Under the pieces are notes generated by a model that was not told the origin of the DNA, ran no database searches, and saw only the letters and a program-made list of their open reading frames with translations. The translations under genes and the position numbers were made by a program. 64,000 nucleotides of DNA from assembly GCA_013339895.1 (NCBI GenBank), contig JABACO010000011.1, forward strand, positions 9,510,546 through 9,574,545. The letters are read 5' to 3'. This document shows, piece after piece, positions 1-11,200 of the stretch (position 1 is its first letter; the number at the start of each line of letters is the position of its first letter). The stretch is from Ephydatia muelleri. Its lineage: Eukaryota; Porifera; Demospongiae; Spongillida; Spongillidae.

Positions 1-145
1 GACACCACATTACCTCTCAGACAATGACACCACATTACCCCCAGACAATGACACCACAATACCCCCAGACAATGACACCACATTACCCCAGGCAATGACA
101 CCACAATACCCCCCAGGCAATTACACCAGGCATTGACACCATATG
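1..145. repeat. Imperfect tandem repeat, about 20-24 bp unit
   Basis: Units resembling CAATGACACCACATTACCCC are repeated about six times with small length changes. The array lies at the window edge, inside what should be an intron of the FGGY gene. The stretch from 146 to 305 holds no recognisable exon. Confidence 0.8.
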
Positions 146-305
146 TGCCATCACTACTCAACTGGCAAAGCTAGAAAGTATGTGTGGTGGGTGTGAGGAC
201 ATAACCCAAATGTGCTGATTGAATTTAAAGATTAATTGTTCACATCCTTGCCTCATACCACACCCACACCTCAGTTATTACTGTGAATGCAACCACGTGA
301 CTCAC

Positions 306-3300
306 CACAGAGCCAGTTGCGCTCTGACCTCCCTCACTCAGGAACTTGCCAGGCAACATGGCAGAGTAATATGGCCCCCACACTCCACCAACAAATATAG
401 CATCACTGGATGTCTGTATAGAGCAGATACGGACAGCAGATGATAAACTACCAGCCACAACATCACGAGACATGCCTCCATCACACACACACAGAGCTGG
501 GGTAGAAATGTAACTTTACTTGGCATGCCCAAAGTGATGATGGCTCTTTATTGCTTTAACACTCTTGGGCCACACCATTCTGAGAAATAATGTGGTATAC
601 ATCTCACCAAAGGAGATTCCTCATCACAGGGCTATATGTGATGCTCACCATATGGCCAAAAATAATGACATACACAATAGAATTACATCTGCAGCACAAG
701 AAATTGATATGTGATTCAGTTTTCAGTCTTGTGGTGAGGTAAAGACTGTTAGGCTAACATACATTCATAACACATGGTTCATTACATAACACTGTCAGTG
801 TGTGGTGAAGCACACAATGTCACACCCAGGCCTTACAGCATTTCTATGAAATGATGGTGCCCACATAACACACACACACACACAACACACTGATTGATTT
901 CCTGTAACAGCAGATACCAACATCCAAAGCCACACTACTACTGTACTGACCATCTGTTAGTGTAGTCCACACACATGTACATACATGGGCACAGCCATCG
1001 CACAAATGGCATCACATGGACACACTCACCTGGCACACATCACACACACACTACATAGACACACACACTACATAGACACACCCACATACACACATACACA
1101 CCCACACACAACCTACAGCCATCAGACATGTAGATGTTCCTCCAATCACGGCCAGTCGTGAAGTGACGTTACATAACTGTGTGTTGCCATGGTTACCAAG
1201 AGAAGTGAGATCTGCTCCAAGCATTCCTGGAAGGGATATAGTGCCCAATCACTCCATATAGTGCCCAATCACTCCATATAGTGCCCAATCCCTCCATATA
1301 GTGCCCATCACTCCATATACCCACTATTAAGCCCTTGGCACTACAGAGACACAAAACTCTTCATTGCTTACCTAAACCCCCAGCATGGGCATCAATTAGA
1401 GCTGCTGATACAGGTGTCCCAGCATTCAAGCCAAGCTCAATAGCTGCCCCTGATGTTAATCCTTGACCCACAGGCTCTCCAGGGGATAAAATGACAGAGC
1501 CTGTGTGTGTGTGTACATATCTATGTGTGTAACACAATCTGGTTGACATCTTTACATCATTAGAGATGTTAAGGTGACACTATTAGACCACTACAGATGT
1601 TAAGATGACACTATTAGGACACTACAGGTGTTAAGGTGACACTAAAGGTGTGACACTACAGGTGTTAAGGTGACACTAAAGGTGTGACACTATTAGGCCT
1701 AAGGTGACACTACAGGTTGACATGACACTATTAGGCCTAAGGTGACACTACAGGTGTTGAGATGACACCATGAGACCAGTATTACATTACTAAGGTGCAA
1801 AGTAAATTGTTGGATGTTGGTTATGGGTTTATGGGACAATCATGTTTTCACACACTCATCTAATAAGCCACAATACCAGAGAAGTGGGAAGGCTTCCCTG
1901 TGTAGCTGTACTGGCTTCCCTGTAGCTGTACTGACGTCTTTGTATTTCCTTTGCCTTGTGTGTTTGCACACAAAAACTCAACACCACATGTTTCTGAAGC
2001 AATTATGTAGATGTGGTTATTGATGTGGTTATTAATTATGCACATGTCTTATGGACTGCAAAATTTGCTACTATGGCACATGGCAGAGGGCAAAGATGGC
2101 CCCACCCTTGTTGGCATGCAACCATCACAATGAGTGGTGTAAGCAGATATAGTAGAGAGAGATTGGAAACTCATCAATCAGCACCTACCCAGGCAATTGT
2201 AAAGGACACTAATCCATAACTGTACGACACTAACACACAACTGTACACCTAGGTCCAACAACAGTGATCTAATAGGTTGTCTTCCCAATTGGCAGAACAC
2301 ATCCTCACTAGTTGTACTGAATGTGCACTGCAGCTGCCTTAGTGATATTTTCAGCACCAATGTGGCCTATTCCAGAGGGTAGCAACGAGGCCAATTCTGT
2401 TTCGTAGTGCCTTGTGAACACTTGTGTTACTCTAGCAATCTTATGGTCTCTGTTATTCCAGGGATTTATCCTGTTGATTGCACTGCTCTGTACCGAATTC
2501 AGCATTAAGGCATCAGTTGTTGCTAGACACCCTTTGCAAGATGACAGTCATGTGTTTCCATTTGGAGGTGCTGAACTGGCCAGTTACACAGCGATCACAG
2601 CTGATGTGCTCAAGTCCCACAGTTGTCCTAAGTTGTAGTATCAGTTAATCAAGGTAGCCTTGTGTTCATAAATAACCTAACCTTTAAATTGTCTCCACCA
2701 GATACAAGCGTAACTTTAGCTGACTTACAGAATGGTGCTGTGATGTAAACATATGGTATTGGAGCAACAGACAGTTTCTGTTTTAACTCCCTTAAAAGTG
2801 CCATTGGCTCTTTCTTGACAGCATAGCTATCCCACAACTAAGGGTACTGGTACTGTACTAATGCCACATAACTACCTTCCCACAGTTTAAGGCCTTCAAA
2901 AAACTAGATTAGTACAACTTATTTGGAGTACAAGTAAGCCTTACAAACTCATACCATGTAAAAGAAACAGTCCCAGAAGAGACCATTAGTCACTGTTTTG
3001 CAGAGCAAACGATGTACACTCCTAACAGCAACCGTTTTAAGTGACTGAAAGGTAGATAACTAATACTGGTTATTCATACTGGTTATTCATAATTCAACAC
3101 GACCTCACCAAGAAACGATCACAGCACTAGCTACTATTGTTTAAAACCTCCACCAGACACCTTTTTAGGAGGCATGATTCTCACATTGTGGATCTTCAGT
3201 GTGGAATGTGTAGGATCTATGATTCGTTTCCAATCCCTATATACTATCTCTGTGTGCAAGGTGTGAGGTGGACCATGTGTGGGTGAGTGAGAGTACCGTA

Positions 3301-6300
3301 TGTGCAAGTGGGTGAGGGCATATGTGACCACTGAGGGTCATGATGGGCTGTATAGAAGACCCTTCAAAGGTCAAGCCTTACAAGGCTATGTCAACATCCT
3401 ACCAATCCGGATGTACTCTTCCTGGACAATATCTTTTAAGCCAATCTGTTGCCAAAAGCTGTCGTTCCAGCCGTACGTAACACGACGATCCAAGCCCTTC
3501 TCCAAAGACGGATGATGTCCCACGTAAGTCCACTTGCACACAACACAACACAATGACCTGCCAAAGGAATATCACACGTGGGTCATTCCAAGCCCAATCA
3601 ACACAATCATTGACACCTATGTTTCAATTTTTTGAAACATTTTGTACATTTGTTGCACTAATTTAGATATACAAACATACAAAATTTTAAACTCCAAAGT
3701 CGAATCGTTTGGGAACCACAAGGTGTGAAAACATTGACCACAAATAAAACAATCCTGAATATCCTCTCATTCGGGATGCCACTTCCGTGCTCAGAAAGCC
3801 AGTGTGTGACAAGTGCAATGCAGGTTACTATAGCAACAAGTGTTGTAAATGCCAAAATCGCAAGTGCGGTCAACCGAGAAAGGTATCTATAGAGCAGCCT
3901 GAACCATGCAGCCGTAAGGTCTAAGTTATGCATGGAGACACCGTGACTGTCCATCTTGAAGTCCCTCCTGTTGCCATGATGGACTTCTCTATCACTGGTA
4001 CGTATTGACCAAACTGCAAGCATGTTATTAGATGATGGTGACACATCCCCATATGCAACGTTTGAGCCAAACTTTTTTGCTGGTTGGGCCAGACGAAGAA
4101 AAACATGCACCCAGAACTCACCACAAAGGTACAAAGTGTAATCTATGAATGCTGGAGAACAGGAGAAAACAAAGAACTCGGGCAAAGTAAAGATCTCAGC
4201 TGCTGGTGTCTATGACAGATTGCAATTGCAGAAGACCATTAGGCTCTGTGAGCTGCCCATTAGGCTTAGTGAGCTGACCATTAGGCTTAGTGAGCTGCCC
4301 ATTAGGCTTAGTGAGCTGCCCATTAGGCTTAGTGAGCTGCCCATTAGGCTTAGTGAGCTGCCATTAGGCTTAGTGAGCTGCCCATTAGGCTTAGTGAGCT
4401 GTCCCATTAGGCTTAGTGAGCTGCCCATTAGGCTTAGTGAGCTGCCCATTAGGCTTAGTGAGCTGCCCATTAGGCTTAGTGAGCTGCCCATTAGGCTTAG
4501 TGAGCTGACCATTAGGCTTAGTGAGCTGCCCATTAGGCTTAGTGAGCTGCCCATTAGGCTTAGTGAGCTGCCCATTAGGCTTAGTGAGCTGTCCATTAGG
4601 CTTAGTGAGCTGCCCATTAGGCTTAGTGAGCTGCCCATTAGGCTTAGTGAGCTGCCCATTAGGCTTAGTGCTGCCCATTAGGCTTAGTGAGCTGCCCATT
4701 AGGCTTAGTGAGCTGCCCATTAGGCTTAGTGAGCTGCCCATTAGGCTTAGTGAGCTGCCCATTAGGCTTAGTGAGCTGCCCATTAGGCTTAGTGAGCTGT
4801 CCATTAGGCTTAGTGAGCTGACCATTAGGCTTAGTGAGCTGCCCATTAGGCTTAGTGAGCTGCCCATTAGGCTTAGTGAGCTGCCACTTTCAGGAAAAAT
4901 ACTTGCAGTGTATAAAAGTATTGGCAGCAAACAACAGGCGTCATCTGCTGGTAGTTACAAGCGTGGAAGACCTTTGAGTAATGCAGGTGTTTCTGGGAGG
5001 AAGAAGGCTAAGGTGTGTTACAGTGACTGTGATAAGCAGAAGGACCTATCAAAGTGAAATAAACAAGAGCTACAGGCCTACTTAATCCACCACAATCTGA
5101 AGAAAAGTGGGAACAAACCTGATCTCTTAGTTTGTATATAGTATACGTGCGCATTGTGTAATTAGTCTCGTTCCCAGACACTGGTCTATATACATTTCGC
5201 AAGAAACATTGCGTCATGTTGTCTGGGAACGAGACTAAAGCGATTGGTCCGGGGGCCAACGTTCACACTACAGCTGCAAGTTATCACAGAAAGAGGCTAA
5301 ATACGAGCTTGATACTACTTGGGTCCTTTGTTTATGCAAAATGAAGTCTCATTGGCAAGCCAGATTCAAATACAATGGCCTAGGAAAAAAGTGTACTACG
5401 CAATGTTTTACCGCAACTAAAAACGGGAACGATTCCACTATAGATCAGTATGGCTTATTACTGGAAATAGATACAAACTTAGGAATTGTTCGTGACAGCT
5501 CAGCGACAGATTAGCTTTCTAATGATATATTTTATATAGCAAACGGAATCAATGAGACTCATTTTCTGTGAGTTCGACGAAAAGAGTCGTCTAATTTCAC
5601 AGACACGATGTTAAAATGTTGTATTGTTGAATCAGGGCAACAAACAAACCTACAGCAAAAAATTGAAACATAGGTGTCAATAATTGTGCTGATTTGACTC
5701 ATATAGGGAATGACAGTGCCTACCATATATGGATGACAATGACTACCATCTGGAGGGAGGAGCTTGCCATGCAAGTACACAACTTTGTTAAACTCGTATA
5801 TGTTAATGTTGTATTGTTGGTACTCTTTTATGAATTAAAATTGTGTCACAAAGCTCTCAGGTGACTAGCATGTGACCTTAAGTTCTCAGGTGACTAGCAT
5901 GTGACTTTAAGTTCTCAGGTGACTAGCATGTGACTTTAAGTTCTCCGGTGACTAGCATGTGACCTTAAGTTCTCAGGTGACTAGCATGTAACCTTAAGTT
6001 CTCAGGTGACTACCATGTGACCTTAAGTTAGTGCCTTGATGTAGTAACCATACTCCCACCTGGAATGAGACCCTGTGGCTCTGTAGGTCATGTAGTCTGC
6101 AAGGTCCATGAAATGCCCAGCTTTACTCCAGCACTCATTATATAGGTGTGTTTTTAGCCACAGGAGTTTTGGTGGTTGCATCTCTGGTGAGATTTTACCC
6201 CCCACAAACTGCAGGACAGGATGATTGGTGGAATTGATGGCATCCGCCTCAACCAATGCACGATGGTCCTGCCACATGATCACGTTTCTCGCCGGATCAC

Positions 6301-6650
6301 GTGACGTGCTCACTGTCACAGGATCGCCATCTTTGTCCACTACTGCAAGTGAACACGTGGCATCAAAGCCAATTCCCTTGACAGAATCAGGAGAATATCC
6401 CCGAGTAACCTCCTGTAATAATAGAATAATATGGTTCCCGAAGTCTACAACTCACACGCACCTTCACTGTGTGACATACGGAAGCCCAAATATCCGCGGT
6501 CGACTGTTCGTACGAGCCCTGGGGTAGCCCAGGGCTCGCCCAGATCTGTATCGAATGCTCGCAGTAACCTAGTTTCTGACCTGAGGCGTCATAGAGACCA
6601 GCTCGAACGCTCGAGCTTCCCACATCCACGCCGATAAACAAGTGTGACAT
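306..6650 (-). CDS. FGGY: FGGY-type carbohydrate kinase (D-ribulokinase-like), six exons, 3' end outside window
   Basis: FGGY kinases phosphorylate sugars or polyols with ATP in the cytosol, and animal FGGY is annotated as a D-ribulokinase. Six exons read in frame on the minus strand: 6462-6650, 6060-6412, 3403-3557, 1372-1500, 1117-1226 and 306-413, each with GT and AG at the intron ends. Exon 1 carries the N-terminal phosphate-binding signature [15 protein letters not shown]. Exon 2 has [20 protein letters not shown] and PKLLWLK. Exon 3 has CKWTY and [12 protein letters not shown], exon 4 [10 protein letters not shown], exon 5 [10 protein letters not shown] and exon 6 [13 protein letters not shown] with GGQSATG. 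Their order and spacing match human FGGY as I remember it. The C-terminal part lies left of the window. Two large introns hold minisatellites and mobile-element debris. It shares a very short divergent promoter with AVL9. Confidence 0.9.
1239..1319. repeat. 20-bp tandem repeat in FGGY intron
   Basis: About four copies of CTCCATATAGTGCCCAATCA lie just upstream (on the minus strand) of FGGY exon 5. No function is suggested. Confidence 0.8.
1501..3402. other. FGGY intron 3, with repeats at 1560-1770
   Basis: This 1.9-kb intron contains an irregular tandem array at about 1560-1770, built from GGTGACACTA and CACTACAGGTGTTAAG blocks. The rest (about 1800-3400) contains short open frames on both strands without recognisable domains. 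I found no exon or RNA gene here. Confidence 0.6.
3658..4185 (-). CDS. Hydrophobic open frame of 175 codons inside FGGY intron 2, unrecognised
   Basis: An open frame on the FGGY strand lies between exon 3 and a minisatellite. It ends with a strongly hydrophobic stretch ([19 protein letters not shown]) suggesting one membrane helix, preceded by a polar region. A good splice acceptor and donor (TTCTCCAG and GTGAGT) occur near 4097-4150, so it could be exons of a nested gene or an old gene remnant. No family was recognised. It may equally be chance, because the FGGY exon junction skips it entirely. Confidence 0.2.
   Translation of the reverse strand: MPEFFVFSCSPAFIDYTLYLCGEFWVHVFLRLAQPAKKFGSNVAYGDVSPSSNNMLAVWSIRTSDREVHHGNRRDFKMDSHGVSMHNLDLTAAWFRLLYRYLSRLTALAILAFTTLVAIVTCIALVTHWLSEHGSGIPNERIFRIVLFVVNVFTPCGSQTIRLWSLKFCMFVYLN
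4240..4885. repeat. 21-bp minisatellite, about 31 units
   Basis: A very regular array of a 21-bp unit containing CCATTAGGCTTAGTGAGCT, with rare one- or two-base slips. Because 21 is divisible by three, the array stays open in several frames on both strands (plus-strand heptad PIRLSEL, minus-strand heptad MGSSLSL). It lies within FGGY intron 2, so these frames are most likely not translated. Confidence 0.95.
4900..5140 (+). pseudogene. Degenerate fragment with a SAP-like segment
   Basis: Directly after the minisatellite, the plus strand reads a basic segment ([19 protein letters not shown]). In the same frame, at about 5061-5138, follows [20 protein letters not shown], which fits the SAP DNA-binding helix-extended-loop-helix pattern. 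The two parts are not continuously open, so this is a remnant, possibly of a transposon-encoded or retrocopied protein. It lies in antisense within FGGY intron 2. The identification rests on about 25 residues. Confidence 0.35.
5162..5240. mobile_element. Short foldback element (MITE-like)
   Basis: TAGTCTCGTTCCCAGACA at the left and its exact reverse complement at the right bracket about 40 bp of unrelated sequence. The arrangement resembles a small non-autonomous DNA transposon or a solo foldback. No clear target-site duplication was identified. Confidence 0.6.
5241..5850. other. FGGY intron 2, no recognised feature
   Basis: AT-rich sequence with only short chance frames. I see no exon, RNA gene or mobile element here. 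Confidence 0.6.
5851..6030. repeat. 29-bp tandem repeat, about six units
   Basis: Units such as CTCAGGTGACTAGCATGTGA followed by CCTTAAGTT recur just inside the intron next to FGGY exon 2. Each unit contains a CAGGTGA sequence resembling a splice junction. The units do not correspond to the exon-2 donor itself, which lies at 6059-6060. Confidence 0.9.
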
Positions 6651-6696
6651 CTTATTAGGTGCGCGCGCATACTAATACTTTCGTGCGGCCGGCTAA
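6651..6696. promoter_or_regulatory. Bidirectional promoter core between FGGY and AVL9
   Basis: Only 46 bp separate the FGGY start codon (minus) from the AVL9 start codon (plus). The segment is CpG-rich, with GTGCGCGCGCAT (reminiscent of an NRF1-type site) and CGGCCG, and has no TATA box. The 5' leaders of both genes must be extremely short, overlap each other, or begin inside the opposite gene. Confidence 0.6.
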
Positions 6697-8142
6697 ATGG
6701 CTGAGTGCTGTCGTGTTGGTTCGAATTCAGTAGTGCTGCACATTCTTGTGGTAGACTTTCATCACCAAAAAGGAGCAACTGTGTCCTTCCTTCATCCCTC
6801 TCTATCCTCATCCCCAACAGACAGCCTTACTGCACAGCTGCCACAGTCATGGCGGCACATCCCTTACATAGCATTACCTGACGGCTGTCACAACTACGCG
6901 CAGGGCACCGTATACTTCACTCTACCCTCTCTAGAAGTTTCCACGGGGGCTATATATGGTGTGGCGTGCTTTCGGCAGCTGGAAGCTAAGGAATTGCAAA
7001 GCAAAGACGTCGATGTGACTCGTTCAACGGTCCAGAAGAGCGTTTGTATCCTCTCACGCGTACCGCTCTTTGGTTTCATCGAAGCTAAGCTGGACATTGT
7101 TACCCACGCCTACTTTAATGGGAAATTCACCGACACGGCAATACTGCTCAGTGCTTACAGCGACATGAACTGTGCCATTAACCCTCAGATGGCCTTGAGT
7201 GTGTGTCACGTGGGGTACTGCCCTGCAGATCAAGTGGAACACTACCAGCATCGATTGCTTCAGATTTTTAAAGCTCTCCTCTTGCGAAGGAAGGTGCTGG
7301 TGTATGGGTCGTCATCTGGTGGTGTTTCTAAGAGTGTCATGTCTATTGTGTCACTGCTGCCACAGTGCGTGGAGTGTCTTGTTGATCTGAGTACCAGTGA
7401 TAGCTATGGCTTCCCTCTTCAGATATTTCCCCTCCAGTCATCACTGCAGCCTTACTTGTCCTTACAGCAGATGGATCTCCTTACCGCCAAAGACAGCAGA
7501 CTGCTGCTAACAGGGGTTGTCAATCCACTCTTTGAGAAGCAGAAGGACAAACTGTGTGATGTCTTTGTCAACATGGAAACCGGCATGGTTGACATCCTGT
7601 CACATGACTTACAACCGCTGCTTTCTCTGACGTCAGCTGACCTTCGTTTTTGTTCTCTCCTGTCATCAGGCATCCAGGGGGACTCCAGCCCTGTGTCCCC
7701 TCACAGCACAGCTGGATGGTATGGAAGTCACGATTGGGTGCGAATGCAGTTCAAGATGTATGTCCTTTCTCTTCTGGCTACGTGTCGCTATGGTGACACT
7801 GTATCCATGGAACACTTTAACTCTGCCTTTGTCGTTGCTCTGGTGAGGAGCTCGTCATACAAGGTGTGGGCAGCCAGTACGCACGAGGGCATGGAGAAGG
7901 TGACACCCACACATCCCTGTGAAGGCCACCTCAGTATGGGGGACCTGAAGAGGAAGCTTTATGTCCAGATGAGTGACTATGGTCTAAGCCTTCAGTCGAG
8001 AGACCAGGTGGTGCGCGTATTGCAAAGTACCCAGCAGGTCCTAGCCAACACCACAGGCAAGGTGAGCAGTGCTGTCTCTGGTATCTGGAGTGCCGCCTCT
8101 TCATGGTGGACGGGAGGGAATAGCTCGCAGGACAGTAGCTAG
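6697..8142 (+). CDS. AVL9: AVL9 homologue (late secretory pathway, DENN-related), single exon
   Basis: AVL9 is a conserved DENN-type protein linked to late exocytic traffic in yeast and to cell migration and polarity in animals. The 481-codon frame is uninterrupted. Residues 14-30 (LHILVVDFHHQKGATVSF) form the N-terminal strand typical of AVL9. HIPYIALPDGCHNY and GVACFRQLEAKEL follow at about 54-100, then QKSVCILSRVPLFG at about 113-126 and AKLDIVTHAYF at about 130-140. The middle has LLLRRKVLVYGSS and LTGVVNPLFEKQ, and the C-terminus has THPCEGHLSMGDLK and a helical tail with paired tryptophans. It is shorter than human AVL9 (about 650 residues) and has no intron, unlike every other host gene here. 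The first ATG lies only 46 bp from the FGGY start. It occurs once in the window. Confidence 0.93.
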   Translation: MAECCRVGSNSVVLHILVVDFHHQKGATVSFLHPSLSSSPTDSLTAQLPQSWRHIPYIALPDGCHNYAQGTVYFTLPSLEVSTGAIYGVACFRQLEAKELQSKDVDVTRSTVQKSVCILSRVPLFGFIEAKLDIVTHAYFNGKFTDTAILLSAYSDMNCAINPQMALSVCHVGYCPADQVEHYQHRLLQIFKALLLRRKVLVYGSSSGGVSKSVMSIVSLLPQCVECLVDLSTSDSYGFPLQIFPLQSSLQPYLSLQQMDLLTAKDSRLLLTGVVNPLFEKQKDKLCDVFVNMETGMVDILSHDLQPLLSLTSADLRFCSLLSSGIQGDSSPVSPHSTAGWYGSHDWVRMQFKMYVLSLLATCRYGDTVSMEHFNSAFVVALVRSSSYKVWAASTHEGMEKVTPTHPCEGHLSMGDLKRKLYVQMSDYGLSLQSRDQVVRVLQSTQQVLANTTGKVSSAVSGIWSAASSWWTGGNSSQDSS

Positions 8143-8235
8143 CCTATTGTATATTACGTCATCACTTTTCATTACCCCGTCCCCCTGCCCAATTGTGTAA
8201 ATCTTTATTTGAACCTGAACGTTTGTATAAACACA
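8143..8235 (+). promoter_or_regulatory. AVL9 to ANKRD55-like intergenic spacer with CRE-like site
   Basis: The spacer of 93 bp must hold both the AVL9 3' end and the promoter of the next gene. ATTACGTCATCA near 8152-8163 resembles an ATF/CREB half-site. No AATAAA polyadenylation signal is visible. Confidence 0.35.
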
Positions 8236-11200
8236 ATGAGTGAAGGCGTCGCTTTACTGAGCCAGGCGAAGATGGCGCTTCAAAGCCATCGTGCATGGAT
8301 GGAGAAACATTCTACTTCGGTGCTTGTTACAGCCATCTATGCGCCAGCAATCTCGACCAAGATGTCTTTTACGAAGGAAGACACGCATAGGGTCTCGAGT
8401 GCAACCAATCAGCCAGCAGCTGAAGATAGTGGGCCAAAGAGGGCACGAAAGGACGCTCGCATGAAACAGGTCCATTCAACGAGCACCACTAACCCCATAC
8501 TATCGCCTCACGACGCAGACACCACACCCCCAGGGGAGAAGGACCAGCCTGTGTTCTTCTCCCCTCCTCGGGCACAAGCGTGGAGCACCCCGACTAAAGA
8601 GCAGACACTGCCGCTGCAGAAGGCATCATCCGCGGACTCGCCGTCTCCAGAAGACGAGGAGCCCGCGGAGATGAAGGAACTTGCCGTAGACTCGTCCATT
8701 TCCTCGATAGCATCGGACACGTCCGACGCACGTGACGATAGAGGCGCCATCTGCTCTTCACTGGGTCCAGGCAGGAGCGAGGTCCCCTCGAGTGACTCGC
8801 GGAGGGAGGATGAGGCGCTTTGGTCGGCCAGCGGAACTAAAGTGGTGTGCGTGAGCCCCGCCCCCAGCCACCTGCGTACGGACACAACAAATGCACGACG
8901 CTCCAAACTAGGGACCATTGGCGATATCGTGGAGTCAGCTGCCTGGAGCAAAGACTCCGTGAGCGATGGAATGTATAGAACAGTGATGGCCTCCTGCATC
9001 AGAGATAATGCAGGAGGCAAGCAAGAGATGGCAGAGTCCACTCAGCGTTTGGTTATTTCTCTGAAGGGTAGTGAAGGATATAGTGGAAATGGGGAGGATA
9101 GGGGTGAGGAGAGGGAGGAGGGTGAGGATGGTGAGGAGGGTGGAATTAGGAACAATAGTGGAGATGATGGTGATGGTGGAGATGGGGGTGTCAAATGTAC
9201 TAGTGATGTAAAACGTGTGTTTGGTGCTGAAGATAACACTGCTGCATACAAGACCACCAGACCTCCCGAGCTGGGTAAGCACATTGTAAAGAAACAGGAT
9301 ATTGATCAAGCCATGCAGCTGCTAGTCAAGTCAGCTCCCATCACAAGAGGACCTGCCATGATGGTCACACTACCTCAGAAGTCACAAGGGAGACCATCAC
9401 CTGGTTTGTCAACACCTCTGGAAGAACCTTCTGTCCGATATGACAGTTCTCCAGTCCTAAAGATGTCACAAGATGTCACACACTCTGATAAGCAGTCAAA
9501 TGTTCACAATAGTGACATCACCGATCCTCCAGCCCTCACAGTCCAAGATGTTTTATGTGGTGAGATGCTCCAATCTATCACTCCCACCACCTCCCTCTCC
9601 CTCCACACATAACCCCACATCTCCACCCATCACTCCCCACCCTCTCAACCCATCACTCCCCACCCCCCTCACCCACCCCCTCTACCATCACTTCCACACT
9701 TCCAACTCTCCACCCGTCACCCCCACCCCCATCACCTCCCCACCTCCCCCCTCACTACCCCCTCTTTACCCACCTCCTACCTCTCCACCCATCACTCTCC
9801 ACCCATCACTCTCCACCCATCACTCTCCACCTCTCCACCCATCACTCTCCACCCATCACTCTCCACCCATCACCTCCACCCATCACTCTCCACCCATTAC
9901 TCTCTCCACCCTCCACCCATCCTCTCCACCCATCACCTCCCCCATCACTCCCACCCATCACTCTCCACCCATCACTCTCCACCCATCACTCTCCACCCAT
10001 CACTCCCCACCTCTCCACCCATCACTCTCCACCTCTCCACCCATCACACCCATCACTCTCTCACCCTCTCACCCATCACTTCCACCCATCACTCTCCACC
10101 TCTCCACCCATCACTCTCCACCCATCACTCTCCCCACCACTCTCCACCCATCACTCTCCACCCTCACTCTCCCACCTCTCCACCCATCACTCTCCACCCA
10201 TCACTCCCACCTCTCCACCCATCACTCTCCACCTCTCCACCCATCACTCTCCACCTCCACCCATCACTCTCCACCCATCACTCCCCACCTCTCCACCCAT
10301 CACTCTCTCCACCCATCACCTCTCCACCCATCACTCTCCACCCATCACTCTCCACCCATCACTCTCCACCCATCACTCCCCACCTCTCCACCCATCACCT
10401 CCACCCATCACTCTCCACCATCACTCTCCACCCATCACTCTCCACCCATCACTCTCCACCCATCACTCCCCCCTCTCCACCCATCACTCTCCACCTCTCC
10501 CCCATCACTCTCCACCCATCACTCTCCACCCATCACTCTCCACCCATCACTCCCCACCTCTCCACCCATCACTCTCCACCTCTCCACCCATCACTCTCCA
10601 CCCATCACTCTCCACCCATCACTCTCCACCCTCATCTCCACCTCGCCACATCCCTCTCCACCCCTCACTCTCCACCCATCACTCTCCACCCTCACTCTCC
10701 ACCCATCACTCCCCACCTCTCCACCCATCACTCTCCACCCATCACTCCCCACCTCTCCACCATCACTCACTCCCACCTCTCCACCCATCACTCCTCCACC
10801 TCACTCTCTCCACCCTCACTCCCCACCTCTCCACCCATCACTCTCCCCCCACTCCTCACCCCTCCCTCCCACCCATCACTCTCCACCCATCACTCTCCAC
10901 CCATCACTCCCCACCTCTCCACCCATCACTCTCCACCTCACTCTCCACCCATCACTCCCCACCTCCACCCACACCTCCACCTCTCCACCCATCACTCTCC
11001 ACCTCCCACCCATCACTCTCCACCCATCACTCCTCCACCTCTCCCCCCCCCTCCACCCATCACTCCCACCTCTCCACCCATCACTCTCCACCCATCACTC
11101 CCCCACCCATCACTCTCCACCATCACTCTCCACCCATCACTCCCCACCTCTCCACCCATCACTCCCACCTCTCCACCCATCACTCTCCACCTCTCCACCC

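Noticed and set aside
4145-5057. Plus- and minus-strand 150-180 codon frames over the 21-bp array
   Set aside because: Open only because the unit length is a multiple of three. The array lies in an FGGY intron and neither strand shows a full gene.
6715-6735. tRNA B-box-like GGTTCGAATTC
   Set aside because: It lies within the AVL9 coding start, with no matching A box or cloverleaf.
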